Assembly (NCBI RefSeq): GCF_028023675.1
Contig: NZ_JAQIOZ010000004.1
Location: 284,112-348,111, forward strand
DNA: 64,000 nt
DNA from: Primorskyibacter aestuariivivens
GTDB taxonomy: Bacteria > Pseudomonadota > Alphaproteobacteria > Rhodobacterales > Rhodobacteraceae
Direction: 5' to 3'
Numbering within the stretch: the stretch's first letter is position 1; each line of letters begins with the position of its first letter. The notes under the pieces were generated by a model. That model was not told the DNA's origin. It ran no database searches and saw nothing but the letters and a program-made list of their open reading frames with translations. Both the position numbers and the translations under genes were made by a program. This document shows positions 43,777-52,100 of this stretch, one piece after another.

Positions 43777-45201
43777 TCACCGCCGCCCGTTTTTCTTCTT
43801 ATTCTTCCAAAACGGCGGCACGTCGCCTGCCATGATGCAGCCATAGGGGTCGATGTAATCCTCGATCTCGGCCAGATCGTAGTCCTTGATCTGCGCCACC
43901 ACGCTGTCGGCCTTTTTGTAGCTCGACGGCAGTTCCGAGGCGTCCACCCCACCGGCATGGAACCGGATATCCAGCCCTTCGTTCTCGGCGCGCAGCATTT
44001 GCTCCGGCGTGACCGAACCCATGCGGCGGCGATGTTCCGAGCGCGAGAAGTTTCGCCCCGCGCCATGGGGTGAAAACCCCAGCCCATGGCCCGCATCGCG
44101 ACCGCGCACCACCAGCACCGGTTCGCTCATATTGAGCGGGATCAGTGTGAGGCCGGTGGCGTCCGACGCATAGTTATCCCATGCGGGCGTCGCCCCCTTG
44201 CCGTGGTAGTAGAGGTCGCCGCGTTTGAAGACGAAATTATGCTCGTTCCAGAAATGGTCCCCCACATCCACGCGCGCGGCCTCGACCGTCGCCTGATGAA
44301 TGGCGTTGTGATTGGCCTTGGTCCATTTGCGGATCAGTTGCAGAGCCGCCCAGTAATCGCGCCCTTCCTCCGTGTCTGCAGGGATCCAGGCGTTCTGTTT
44401 CGGCGTCGCAGGCGACAATTCGCGTTTGAACTTGGCGGCCACCTCCATGCCTTTCTTGTAAAGTACCGCGCCTGGCCCCCGGCTCCCGTGATGGGTCACA
44501 ATCGCCGTGCGCCCGGTCTTGCGCGACCGCCCGACAAAGAGGAAATGGTTCCCGTCGCCTTGCGTGCCCATATGCTCCTGCGCCATGCGCAGCGATTTGG
44601 GGTTGTCGAGAAACGGGTTGGCGCGGAACGCGTCCAGCAGGTCCATCGACACGGTAAACCGCTTGCCCTGTGCCCGCCCGCCCGGGCCGAAATGCGTGAC
44701 CGATTGCGCCGCATCCAGCACCGCTTTGGGGTCCGCATCGCCCAGATCCGTGATCATGACTGAGCAACAGATGTCCGCCGAATGCATCCCCGGATGGATC
44801 GCATTGCGCGCCGCCGCGACACCGCCCACCGGGATCGTGCCCACCGGCCCGGCGGGGCAAGCATCGGGCATGATGGCTCCGGCCTCGATGGTCGGGGTGC
44901 GCATAAGCGCGGTCATCGTCTCGCGGACCTTGGCGATATTGTCCTCTTCATCCGGATGATCGGCGCGGATGTTCTCCTCGAACGCCAGTTCGCCCGGCGC
45001 GCGCAGCTCCATCACCTGTGGAGCGGGCGGAATGTTCCCTTCCAGCGCCTGCCGGATGCGCAGCAGGCCAAAGCCCTCGGCGCGCATCTCGTTCGCCTTT
45101 TTCAGGAGCGCCGGGAACTGCGCGCCGGGGCGGTGGCCCCAGTCCTTGAGGTGGTCACCGGTGACGGGATCGCGGTCCATGTCTTGTGTCATACTCATCA
45201 T
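43777..45201 (-). CDS. rtcB: RtcB-family RNA ligase
   Basis: 474 residues from ATG 45201 (ATGs at 45198 and 45192 are close alternatives). The frame runs on upstream but that part is the Y-RNA region. RtcB joins 2',3'-cyclic-phosphate or 3'-phosphate ends to 5'-OH ends with GTP and Mn. Seen: metal/guanylation residues in GMHSADICCSV (138-148), GDGNHF (215-220), HHGSRG (237-242) and the nucleophile histidine in SPHGAGR (His379). The ICC in place of the usual IGCG marks a divergent subgroup. The start lies 17 bp after the last Y RNA, so the RNAs and the ligase share a transcript with rsr. Confidence 0.92.
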   Translation of the reverse strand: MMSMTQDMDRDPVTGDHLKDWGHRPGAQFPALLKKANEMRAEGFGLLRIRQALEGNIPPAPQVMELRAPGELAFEENIRADHPDEEDNIAKVRETMTALMRTPTIEAGAIMPDACPAGPVGTIPVGGVAAARNAIHPGMHSADICCSVMITDLGDADPKAVLDAAQSVTHFGPGGRAQGKRFTVSMDLLDAFRANPFLDNPKSLRMAQEHMGTQGDGNHFLFVGRSRKTGRTAIVTHHGSRGPGAVLYKKGMEVAAKFKRELSPATPKQNAWIPADTEEGRDYWAALQLIRKWTKANHNAIHQATVEAARVDVGDHFWNEHNFVFKRGDLYYHGKGATPAWDNYASDATGLTLIPLNMSEPVLVVRGRDAGHGLGFSPHGAGRNFSRSEHRRRMGSVTPEQMLRAENEGLDIRFHAGGVDASELPSSYKKADSVVAQIKDYDLAEIEDYIDPYGCIMAGDVPPFWKNKKKNGRR

Positions 45202-45217
45202 CTTCGTCCGAATAAGG

Positions 45218-45284
45218 TCCGGGGGACAAGGGAGTGCGAGAGCGGCAGTTGTGAAGTCTGTAGTCCCGCATGCATTCCCCCGGA
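45218..45284 (-). ncRNA. Y RNA unit D (minimal)
   Basis: 67 nt. 9-bp terminal helix TCCGGGGGA / TCCCCCGGA, internal loop ATGCAT opposite ACTCCCTTG, second helix GCGGGA / TCTCGC (6 bp with one G-U), then conserved CTACAG and a short loop. It lacks any tRNA-like arm. Its 3' end is 17 bp from the rtcB start and its 5' end only 11 nt from unit C. Confidence 0.8.
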
Positions 45285-45295
45285 GAGGGATGGGT

Positions 45296-45446
45296 CCCGG
45301 CGACAAGGGAGAAGAAACAACCCGGAGGCCCGCCCCGCGCCCAATGGGGGACGCGTTTGCCGTATGGGCGCAGGCCAGGAGGGGAATTGAACCCGCTCGG
45401 CACATCCGGTCATTTGGAGCCTGTAGTTCCTTCGGCATTCGCCGGG
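45296..45446 (-). ncRNA. Y RNA unit C
   Basis: 151 nt. Terminal helix CCCGGCGA / TCGCCGGG (8 bp), internal loop ATGCC opposite TCCCTTG, second helix GAAGGAA / TTTCTTC (7 bp with one G-U), then CTACAG. The distal part keeps a T-arm-like hairpin GGG-TTCAATT-CCC (near 45382-45398) and a long GC-rich stem built from GCGCCC / GGGCGC, but no D arm is obvious. Minus strand, like rsr and rtcB. Confidence 0.82.
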
Positions 45447-45466
45447 ATTTTCCTTTCGTGTCATCT

Positions 45467-45571
45467 GCGGGGGACAATGAGGCGTGAGACTGTCCGCTGT
45501 GATGCGGGCCGGATTTGAACCGGCAATGCCTTGCGGTCGTCTACCCTGTAGTCCCACGGGCATTCCCCCGC
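45467..45571 (-). ncRNA. Y RNA unit B
   Basis: 105 nt. Terminal helix GCGGGGGA / TCCCCCGC (8 bp), internal loop ATGCC opposite CCTCATTG, second helix CGTGGGA / TCTCACG (7 bp with one G-U), CTACAG. The distal part has a perfect T arm GCCGG-TTCAAAT-CCGGC followed by a short closed acceptor-like stem CCGC / GCGG with a six-base cap. No D arm. Confidence 0.84.
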
Positions 45572-45585
45572 GTTCAAATCTGGTG

Positions 45586-45730
45586 CCCCGGCGACAAGGG
45601 GTGGTGAAACGATACCTGCTCTACCTGACTGAGCTACGCGCCATCAGCGTGTATTTTGGCTGGCGCGGCGGGAGTCGAACCCGCGACCTGGGGAGTGACA
45701 GTCCTGTAGTTCCACCTGCATTCGCCGGGG
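45586..45730 (-). ncRNA. yrlA: Y RNA unit A with permuted tRNA-like module (YrlA-like)
   Basis: 145 nt. Terminal helix CCCCGGCGA / TCGCCGGGG (9 bp), internal loop ATGCA opposite ACCCCTTG, second helix GGTGGAA / TTTCACC, then CTACAG. The Ro-binding signature GGCGAATG agrees with the bacterial Y-RNA pattern GNCGAANG. The module at 45618-45684 reads T arm GCGGG-TTCGACT-CCCGC, acceptor 3' strand CGCGCCA, 17-nt cap, acceptor 5' strand TGGCGCG (7 bp perfect), TA, D arm GCTC-AGTCAGGTA-GAGC. This is a tRNA minus its anticodon arm, with its halves in swapped order. Confidence 0.9.
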
Positions 45731-45755
45731 AGTAATCTCCTTTGGTTTTTGGTGA

Positions 45756-45777
45756 CCCGGGCGATGACCCGCCCGGG
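45756..45777 (-). promoter_or_regulatory. hairpin between rsr and the first Y RNA
   Basis: Perfect 8-bp stem CCCGGGCG / CGCCCGGG with a six-base loop, starting 7 bp after the rsr stop. It is followed by an A-rich stretch and not a U-run on the minus strand, so it is more likely an mRNA 3'-end protector or RNA processing signal than a full terminator. Confidence 0.5.
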
Positions 45778-45783
45778 CCGGGG

Positions 45784-47334
45784 TTAAAGGTCGATCTTTT
45801 CGATCTCGCCAACCCAATGGTTCGGGTCGGCGCGACCGTCCGCAAAGGCGGCGATCTGGTCGAACACCGCGTCCGAGAAGCCGCCGACATTCATCACGTC
45901 GGCGCGTTCTGCTGCCTGGGTCGTGCCGTATGGCGCGATATCCACGCAGACCAGCCGGGCCTTGGGATTTGCCCGTTTGAGCATTTCCCATTCCTTCATG
46001 ACCGCCGTGCCACGCCCCGAGCGGGTATCCACCCAGGACTGGTTGTCAGACACGACCACCACGACGTCTGGCTTGCGGCCCCGGTCGTTCAGCCATTTCA
46101 GCGGCGCCGAGACATTGGTCCCGCCCCAGCCGAGCTGCGTGAGCTTTTCGGCATTGGTCAACACCGTGTCGCGTGGCTCCAGCCGGGTCGTGACAACCCG
46201 GTCATGGAACGGCAGCACCAGCGCTTTGCGGTTCACCCGAAGGAAGGCCGCCGTCACCAGCGCCGCCACATCCACATGGCGGACCCTGGAGGTCGCCCCG
46301 CGACGGTAGCCGGTGACCGAGGACATCATCGAGCCGGAGATATCCGGCGCGACCACGACCTCAACCGCCACCTGCGGTACGTTCCCGACCGCCAGTTCCA
46401 TGGCGTCGTGAAGCGCCTCGCGGATCTCGCGCGGCATCTCCTCGCTCAGGTTCAGCGCCGCAACCATCAGCTGGTACGGAAAGGCTTTGGCCCTCTTTAC
46501 AGCATCCGGATCGCGCAGCTTCGCCGCCACCAGCGCCACGTTTTGCGCATCGTCAAAGACGCCGTGACGCAGGAAGGTGTTGAGCGACTGGCGCACCACC
46601 TGCCAAGAGCCATTGCGCGCAAGCTGCGCCCAATGCGCCGTGGTCAGCGGCAATTGCGTCAGCATCTGGAATGGCACTTCCGGCAGGGTCTCGCCCGTGC
46701 CATCAAACGCCATCCAGTCCTGCACCGCCTGCGGCAGCAGATCCACATCCGCCGGTTTCCCCAGCACCCAGGCGAACAGCGCCTCACGCGCCGCGTCCTG
46801 CGGTTTCGGGTGCACCATCTTTAGCACATCCGCCAGAGACGGGTCATTGCCGACATTGGCGTTCAGCAGCGCGCGATCAGACGCGGTGTTCAGCCAATGC
46901 TGCACCATCGCCTTGGGCGCGGAGCCCAGCGATTTGCGACCGGTCTGACCCGAGCGCATGACCTGCACGAAGGTGCGCAGCATCTTGCCATGGGTCACCA
47001 CGCGGGAGAACACGGCGCGAAACAGCACCGGGTCACGCCGGGCCAGAACCGCCAGCAGCACCGCGGGCATGTCCTTCATATGACCCTTTTGCCGCGCATA
47101 GATCGCGGTTTGGGCCAGGAATTTCGCATCGACCGCCTCGGCCAGATCCACCGCCGTGGACAGCTCGGTCTGAGCGTCCTGGTAGTAGGTCTGACCAAAG
47201 GTGCCGGTCACAGCCAGTTGCGCCAGCTTATGCTCGGCGCCGTAGGCGTAGGCCGGTGCCCCCGCAAGATTTGTTGCCTCCGCTTTCGGGAGCAACCGGC
47301 CCTTTATCGATGCAAACACGGATTTGTTTGCCAT
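45784..47334 (-). CDS. rsr: Rsr, bacterial Ro60 (TROVE and von Willebrand A domains)
   Basis: 516 residues. TROVE domain of HEAT-like helices at about 20-330 (AQLAVTGTFGQTYYQDAQTEL, AIYARQKGHMKDMPAVLLAVLARRDPVLF), which makes the ring that binds misfolded RNA and Y RNA. vWA domain from about 325 with a metal-binding MIDAS DISGS (331-335) and VVVSDNQSWVD. Acts in noncoding-RNA quality control; a partner of exonuclease PNPase in studied bacteria. First gene of the operon, followed by four Y RNAs and rtcB. Divergent from rtcR, which presumably activates it. Confidence 0.93.
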   Translation of the reverse strand: MANKSVFASIKGRLLPKAEATNLAGAPAYAYGAEHKLAQLAVTGTFGQTYYQDAQTELSTAVDLAEAVDAKFLAQTAIYARQKGHMKDMPAVLLAVLARRDPVLFRAVFSRVVTHGKMLRTFVQVMRSGQTGRKSLGSAPKAMVQHWLNTASDRALLNANVGNDPSLADVLKMVHPKPQDAAREALFAWVLGKPADVDLLPQAVQDWMAFDGTGETLPEVPFQMLTQLPLTTAHWAQLARNGSWQVVRQSLNTFLRHGVFDDAQNVALVAAKLRDPDAVKRAKAFPYQLMVAALNLSEEMPREIREALHDAMELAVGNVPQVAVEVVVAPDISGSMMSSVTGYRRGATSRVRHVDVAALVTAAFLRVNRKALVLPFHDRVVTTRLEPRDTVLTNAEKLTQLGWGGTNVSAPLKWLNDRGRKPDVVVVVSDNQSWVDTRSGRGTAVMKEWEMLKRANPKARLVCVDIAPYGTTQAAERADVMNVGGFSDAVFDQIAAFADGRADPNHWVGEIEKIDL

Positions 47335-47374
47335 TTTTCCATCCTCTCATTTGAAGCAGGAGTGTTTTGCCATT

Positions 47375-47392
47375 GGGCATGGGGTGGGCCGA
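47375..47392 (-). promoter_or_regulatory. candidate sigma54 promoter of rsr-Y RNA-rtcB
   Basis: On the minus strand TCGGCCCACCCCATGCCC carries GG and GC separated by exactly 10 bp (-24 like CGGCCC, -12 like ATGC), about 41 bp before the rsr ATG. It is a partial match to TGGCAC-N5-TTGC, and the gene next to it encodes a sigma54 activator. No other GG-N10-GC of comparable quality is seen in the 176-bp gap. Confidence 0.5.
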
Positions 47393-47469
47393 GAAAAATG
47401 CGAAAAACCGCTAGTTGATTGATTTATATCGGAAAGTTCGACGCTTGGTTAGAGTGTCCAATTGGCCTA

Positions 47470-47485
47470 CGATATAAAAATATCG
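47470..47485. promoter_or_regulatory. palindrome upstream of rtcR and rsr (candidate RtcR binding site)
   Basis: Perfect inverted repeat CGATAT-AAAA-ATATCG, 78 bp upstream of the candidate -24 element and 26 bp before rtcR. Distance and symmetry suit an upstream activating sequence of a sigma54 enhancer-binding protein, which would also allow autoregulation. Confidence 0.5.
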
Positions 47486-47510
47486 CTACTTATCAATTTA
47501 GATCGTGGAT

Positions 47511-49085
47511 ATGCGTAACGTCGTTATCTCCCTGCTCGGAACGACTTTGGATTCGGGCAAGAAACGCAAATGGCGTCCGACCCTGTCGATGGTTCAGCAT
47601 GAGCATTTCCCGATTGACCGGCTTGAAATCATTCATGACAGCCGCTTCAACCGACTTGCCCATAACGTCAAAGCCGAGATCGAAGAGGCTTCGCCACAGA
47701 CCGAGGTACTTTTGAACACGGTGGACATGACCAACCCGTGGGATTTCGAAGAGGTCTACGGCAAACTGTTCGATTTCGCGCGCAATTACGGGTTTGATGA
47801 GGATCGCGAACGCTATCACGTGCATCTGACCACGGGGACTCATGTGGCGCAGATCTGTTGGTTCCTTCTGACCGAAAGCCGCCACGTCCCGGCGCGGTTG
47901 CTGCAAACCGGGCCGCCGCGTGGCGGCGAAGGCTCACCGCGCATTGACATCATCGATCTTGACCTGAGCCGTTACAACGCGTTGCAGCAGCGGTTTGACC
48001 TGTTGTCGCGGGAGTTCTCCGATCTTCTGAAAGGCGGGATCGAGACGCGGTCAGAGGCCTATAACGCGGTGATCGACCGGATCGAGCTGGTGGCTTCGAG
48101 CTCGGACGCGCCGATCCTGCTCTTGGGAGACACCGGAACGGGCAAGACCGAGCTGGCGCAGCGCATCTACGAGCTGAAACTGCAACGCCGCCGGGTCAAA
48201 GGGCGGCTGGTGCAGGTGAATTGCGCCACGCTGCGCGGGCGCGATGCGGTGCCCATGCTGTTTGGCCAGCGGCGCAGCTATACGGGGCAGGCGGGGTCGG
48301 AACGCTCTGGCCTTTTGCGTGAGGCTGATGGCGGGGTGTTGTTCCTGGACGAGGTGGACGAGCTGGGATGGCAGGAGCAGTCCTCGTTGCTGCATGCGAT
48401 TGAGACCGGGCGCTATTACCCGCTGGGGTCCGATCACGAGGTGACAAGCCGGTTTCAGGTCATCGCAGGCGCCAATCGTGACCTGACGGAAATGGTGGCA
48501 CAGGGCGCATTCCGGCCCGATCTTCTGGCGCGGTTGAACCTGTGGCGGTTCCGGCTGCCGTCCCTGCGGGAAAGACGCCCGGATATCGAACCAAACCTCT
48601 ATCATGAACTGGCGCGCGCCGAACGGGTGCTGGGTGTTCAGGTCGGGTTCAATGCGGATGCTGCCGAGGCGTTTCTGCGCTTTGCCCGTGACCCCGCGAC
48701 GCCTTGGCCGGGCAACTTCCGGGATTTTGGCGGGTCGATTCAACGGCTGTGCACGTTGGCTCCGCGTGGGCGGATCACCAGGGCGATGGTCGAGGCCGAG
48801 ATCGAACTGTTGCATGCCACCTGGGGTGCGCAGGAGCGCGATGACGATTCCGCGTTGGTCCGATCGGTTCTGGGCGAGGTGGCGCTTGATCCCTTTGACA
48901 AGGTGCAGCTGGCTGAGGTGATCCGCACCTGCCGTGCGTCTGGCAGCCTCAGTGCGGCGGGGAGGACATTGTTTGCCGTGTCGCGCGGACAAAGGAAAAG
49001 CGTGAACGATGCGGATCGTTTGCGGAAGTATCTGCAACGCTTTGGTCTGGATTGGGACGCGGTGCAGGAAAACCGAAATCCGTGA
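47511..49085 (+). CDS. rtcR: RtcR, CARF-domain sigma54-dependent activator
   Basis: 524 residues from ATG 47511 (a GTG 6 bp upstream is also possible; numbers below count from that GTG). N-terminal CARF-like sensor (1-185) with NPWDFEEVYGKLFDFARNYGF and HVHLTTGTHVAQICWFLLTESRHVPARLLQ, matching RtcR of E. coli. AAA+ domain with Walker A GDTGTGKT (208-215) and Walker B GGVLFLDE (276-283); C-terminal HTH region (LSAAGRTLFAVSRGQRKSVNDADRLRKYL). The sigma54-contact loop reads RSYTGQ (257-262), not GAFTGA. Senses RNA damage products and switches on the divergent operon. Confidence 0.93.
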   Translation: MRNVVISLLGTTLDSGKKRKWRPTLSMVQHEHFPIDRLEIIHDSRFNRLAHNVKAEIEEASPQTEVLLNTVDMTNPWDFEEVYGKLFDFARNYGFDEDRERYHVHLTTGTHVAQICWFLLTESRHVPARLLQTGPPRGGEGSPRIDIIDLDLSRYNALQQRFDLLSREFSDLLKGGIETRSEAYNAVIDRIELVASSSDAPILLLGDTGTGKTELAQRIYELKLQRRRVKGRLVQVNCATLRGRDAVPMLFGQRRSYTGQAGSERSGLLREADGGVLFLDEVDELGWQEQSSLLHAIETGRYYPLGSDHEVTSRFQVIAGANRDLTEMVAQGAFRPDLLARLNLWRFRLPSLRERRPDIEPNLYHELARAERVLGVQVGFNADAAEAFLRFARDPATPWPGNFRDFGGSIQRLCTLAPRGRITRAMVEAEIELLHATWGAQERDDDSALVRSVLGEVALDPFDKVQLAEVIRTCRASGSLSAAGRTLFAVSRGQRKSVNDADRLRKYLQRFGLDWDAVQENRNP

Positions 49086-49117
49086 CGGATTTCGGTCTGA
49101 TTTCTTTGCAAGAAATC
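49072..49117. terminator. double hairpin overlapping the rtcR stop codon
   Basis: First stem 49072-49096 (ACCGAAATCCG, loop TGA, complement), where the loop is the rtcR stop codon itself. Second stem 49099-49117 (GATTTCTT, loop TGC, AAGAAATC). Same two-stem design as 27,540-27,587, again between convergent genes. Confidence 0.75.
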
Positions 49118-49121
49118 GTTT

Positions 49122-52100
49122 CTACTGCTCGATTTCGATCTCACCGTCTTTTTGTGCCGCGCGGCTTTGACACAGGATGATGGCATCCTTGCGCTGGGCC
49201 TTGGACAGCACGAAATCGCGGTGTTCCACCTCGCCCGAAAGCAGCGTGCATTTGCAGACGCCGCAGATTCCGTCAGAGCATTTTACGTCGATATGAATGC
49301 CGTTTTCGGCCAGTACATCCGTGGCGGATTTGTCCGGGGGGATGTGAAAACGGCGACCGTCAGAGAGCCGAAGCGTGAAGGGATGGTTCTCATATTCCGG
49401 AACATCCGGCACCGAGAAATATTCCAGATGCCGCGCCTCATCCGGAAAGCCACTGGTTTCGGCAGCGGCAATCACCGCGCCCATGTAGCGGTCCGGGCCG
49501 CAGGTATAGACGTGCCAGCCCGGTTGATACCCCGCCAAAAGCGCATCCAGATCCGCGCGGGTTCCTTCATCAGAGATATGCAGATGCACCTTGTCCGCCC
49601 AGGGTGCGGCGTGCATATCATCCAGATACCCCGCATCGGCCCGGGTGCTGACCGAGTAGTGTAAGTCAAAGTCGCGCCCCAAAGCATGCAGCCGATGTGC
49701 GAAAGCGATCATCGGCGTAATGCCAATACCGCCCCCCATGAGAAATGTCCTGGTGGCGTCTTCGACCAGTTCGAAATGGTTGATCGGTTTCGAGACGAAG
49801 ATCTTGCGTCCCGGCGTGAAAATCCGGTGCATGAGCTTTGATCCGCCGCGCCCGGACTCTTCGCGCAGCACGCCGATCCGGTATTTTGAGCGGTCCGCCG
49901 GGTCACCGGACATGGAATATTGCCGCAGGAATTCCGGCGCGACGACGATGTCCAGATGCGCCCCGGCGATCCATTCCGGCAAATCGCTGCCGTCGAGCGC
50001 GGCAAATTCATATTTGGTGATATCGGGCGTCATGCGCTCGGCCCTGGTCACCTGAACCTGGATCACCGGCGCGTCGCCGGGCACGTGGTATTCATGCACA
50101 TGACTGGTGTCACCGCGTGTCAGCCGCAGCTTGTAGTCTTCGGCGGTGATCATGGCCTGATATGCTTCGATCCCGGCCTCGCGGTCCATCGGGAAGGGGT
50201 AGGGCCATGGGTGCGGGGCCAGCGGCGTGGGATAGACCGCAAGTGTCTGATCCTCATAGCGCAGGTCCAGATCGGTTTGCAGATCACGCCGGTTCAGAGG
50301 GTGGCGTGTGGGGCGATAGGCACCATCCTCCTGTAGCTCGATGTCCCACCACCATTTCTTGGTGTCGTTCAGCCCGCCATGGCCCAGCCGGTCATCCAGC
50401 GCTGCCAGGGGTTTGGCGAGTGACGGAATATTGGACGCGGCCCAGCGGAACGGGGCCTCGGCAAACAGACCTTCGAGATTCCAGGGGCAGGTCTTCATGC
50501 ATCGCCCGCACATCGCGCCGCCCTCGGTCGTGATGCGGTAGGTGGCGCATTTCTGGCTGTCGCTCTTCCAGATCTCGTAGCCGTTGAACATGAGCTTTGG
50601 TCCGGCCGTGATGGCTCCGGACGGGCATTCGCGCGCACATTTGTTACAGTTCTCGCAGAAGTTCTGCAGGCCGAAATCAATCGGCTTGTCATGGGCCAGC
50701 GGCATGGTGGTTGTCACGACGCCGGATTTCAGCCGGGGGCCGAGATAGGGGTTGAGGATCACCTCGCCAATGCGCGAGACCTCGCCCAGCCCCGAGAGCA
50801 GGAGCAGCGGCGGTTGCAACACCTCGCCGTCCATCACCGTATGCGCTTTGGCCGGGTAACCGAGATTGCGGATCTGCTTGGCAATCACGCCTCCGAGCAG
50901 CGAAAAGCGCAGATAGGCGCGCATGGATTGCGCGACGGATATCCAGTCATCTCCCGATGCGCCTTCCATCGTCTCGTATCCCTGATCGATGATCATATTG
51001 ATCGCCTGATCATGGGGCGGATCAATCGGCGCGCCCGTGGCGTCATGGCTGTACCATGCCCATTCGGGACAGCGGGAAATGCCAACCGCGTCGATGCCAA
51101 GGAAATAGGAGGCGGCCGTGATATTGAGCGCGTTGTGCGCGGCGTCGGTCGGTTGATCGGTCGCTGTTTCAACAGGCCCGTCCTGAATGAGCACGAAGGC
51201 CCCAAGCGCACGGCGCTGGGCAGAGCTGGGCGCGGATTTGCGCACGTAGTGCCCGCCCTTTGTGCCGTCCTGCACCGGCTTGCCCATATCGCCGAACTGG
51301 GCGCGGGCAAACATGTCGGTGCGTTTCGGTACGCGGGCGATACGCGGGCGACACGTGGCTCGTCGATATAAGTCGTGGGAGTGTCGACGCGTTTGAGCCG
51401 CTCGAACGGGTGCGGACCGGCGGCGAAATCGCGCCTCGCAAAAGGATCGCGGTTGAGCGCCGATTTCGCGTGCCCGATGCCCAGCCACCAGCCCGGCAGA
51501 AACCCGGGTTGATCGGGCGCAAGCGCGTCATCAATGGCCAGCTCAAGCGTACAGGTCACTGCCGCAAGACCAAAGCTCTGACCAATGAATGGCGCGGTTT
51601 TTCCGTCGGGCAGGCACAGCCCCGCAGCAACGGCCAGCCGGGACAGACAGACATCCGAGGCGGTGGCCGAATGTGCCTTGGCATCCCAACCTAGAAGGCG
51701 GATGAAATTGGCAATCACGCAAGCCGTTTCATTGGCCCTGAGCGCGCCGCGATGGGCGCTGGCATCGACGATCCAGCCGCTGCCCGGTTCGTCGGGGCGG
51801 GGATCGCGCGGGTTTTCATACAGGAACACGACGGCATGTGTATGCCCGGCAACAGAGGTTGGCGGGGCTTTCATGGACTCGCGCAGATCGGCCATGATCA
51901 CGTCAATGCCAGAAGCCAGCGTCTTGGTCTGGCGGGTGCGCAGGTCTTCGGCCAACCGGTCGATATCGGGGTTTTGGCGTGGGGCGTGCAGAATCGTGGC
52001 GGGGTGCAGCCTGCAGATGCCGACCATGGACGCATCATTGAAATAGCCAAACGCCTTCAGATGTTCGGCGCGCTGTTCCGGATCATGCGGGATGTCCGCG

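Noticed and set aside
45202..45477. 92-codon N-terminal extension of rtcB
   Set aside because: The extension is the antisense-free read-through of Y RNA units C and D, with low-complexity residues and no family similarity. The conserved RtcB part begins at MMSMTQDMDRDP.
45218..45730. CRISPR array or ordinary tRNA cluster
   Set aside because: The repeated segments vary in length and pair internally; spacer/repeat regularity is absent. The tRNA halves are in swapped order without anticodon arms.
47395..47412. Alternative sigma54 promoter using TGGCAAAACACTCCTGC near rsr (around 47358-47374 on the minus strand)
   Set aside because: The GG to GC spacing there is 12, not 10, so it cannot present both elements on the right helix face.
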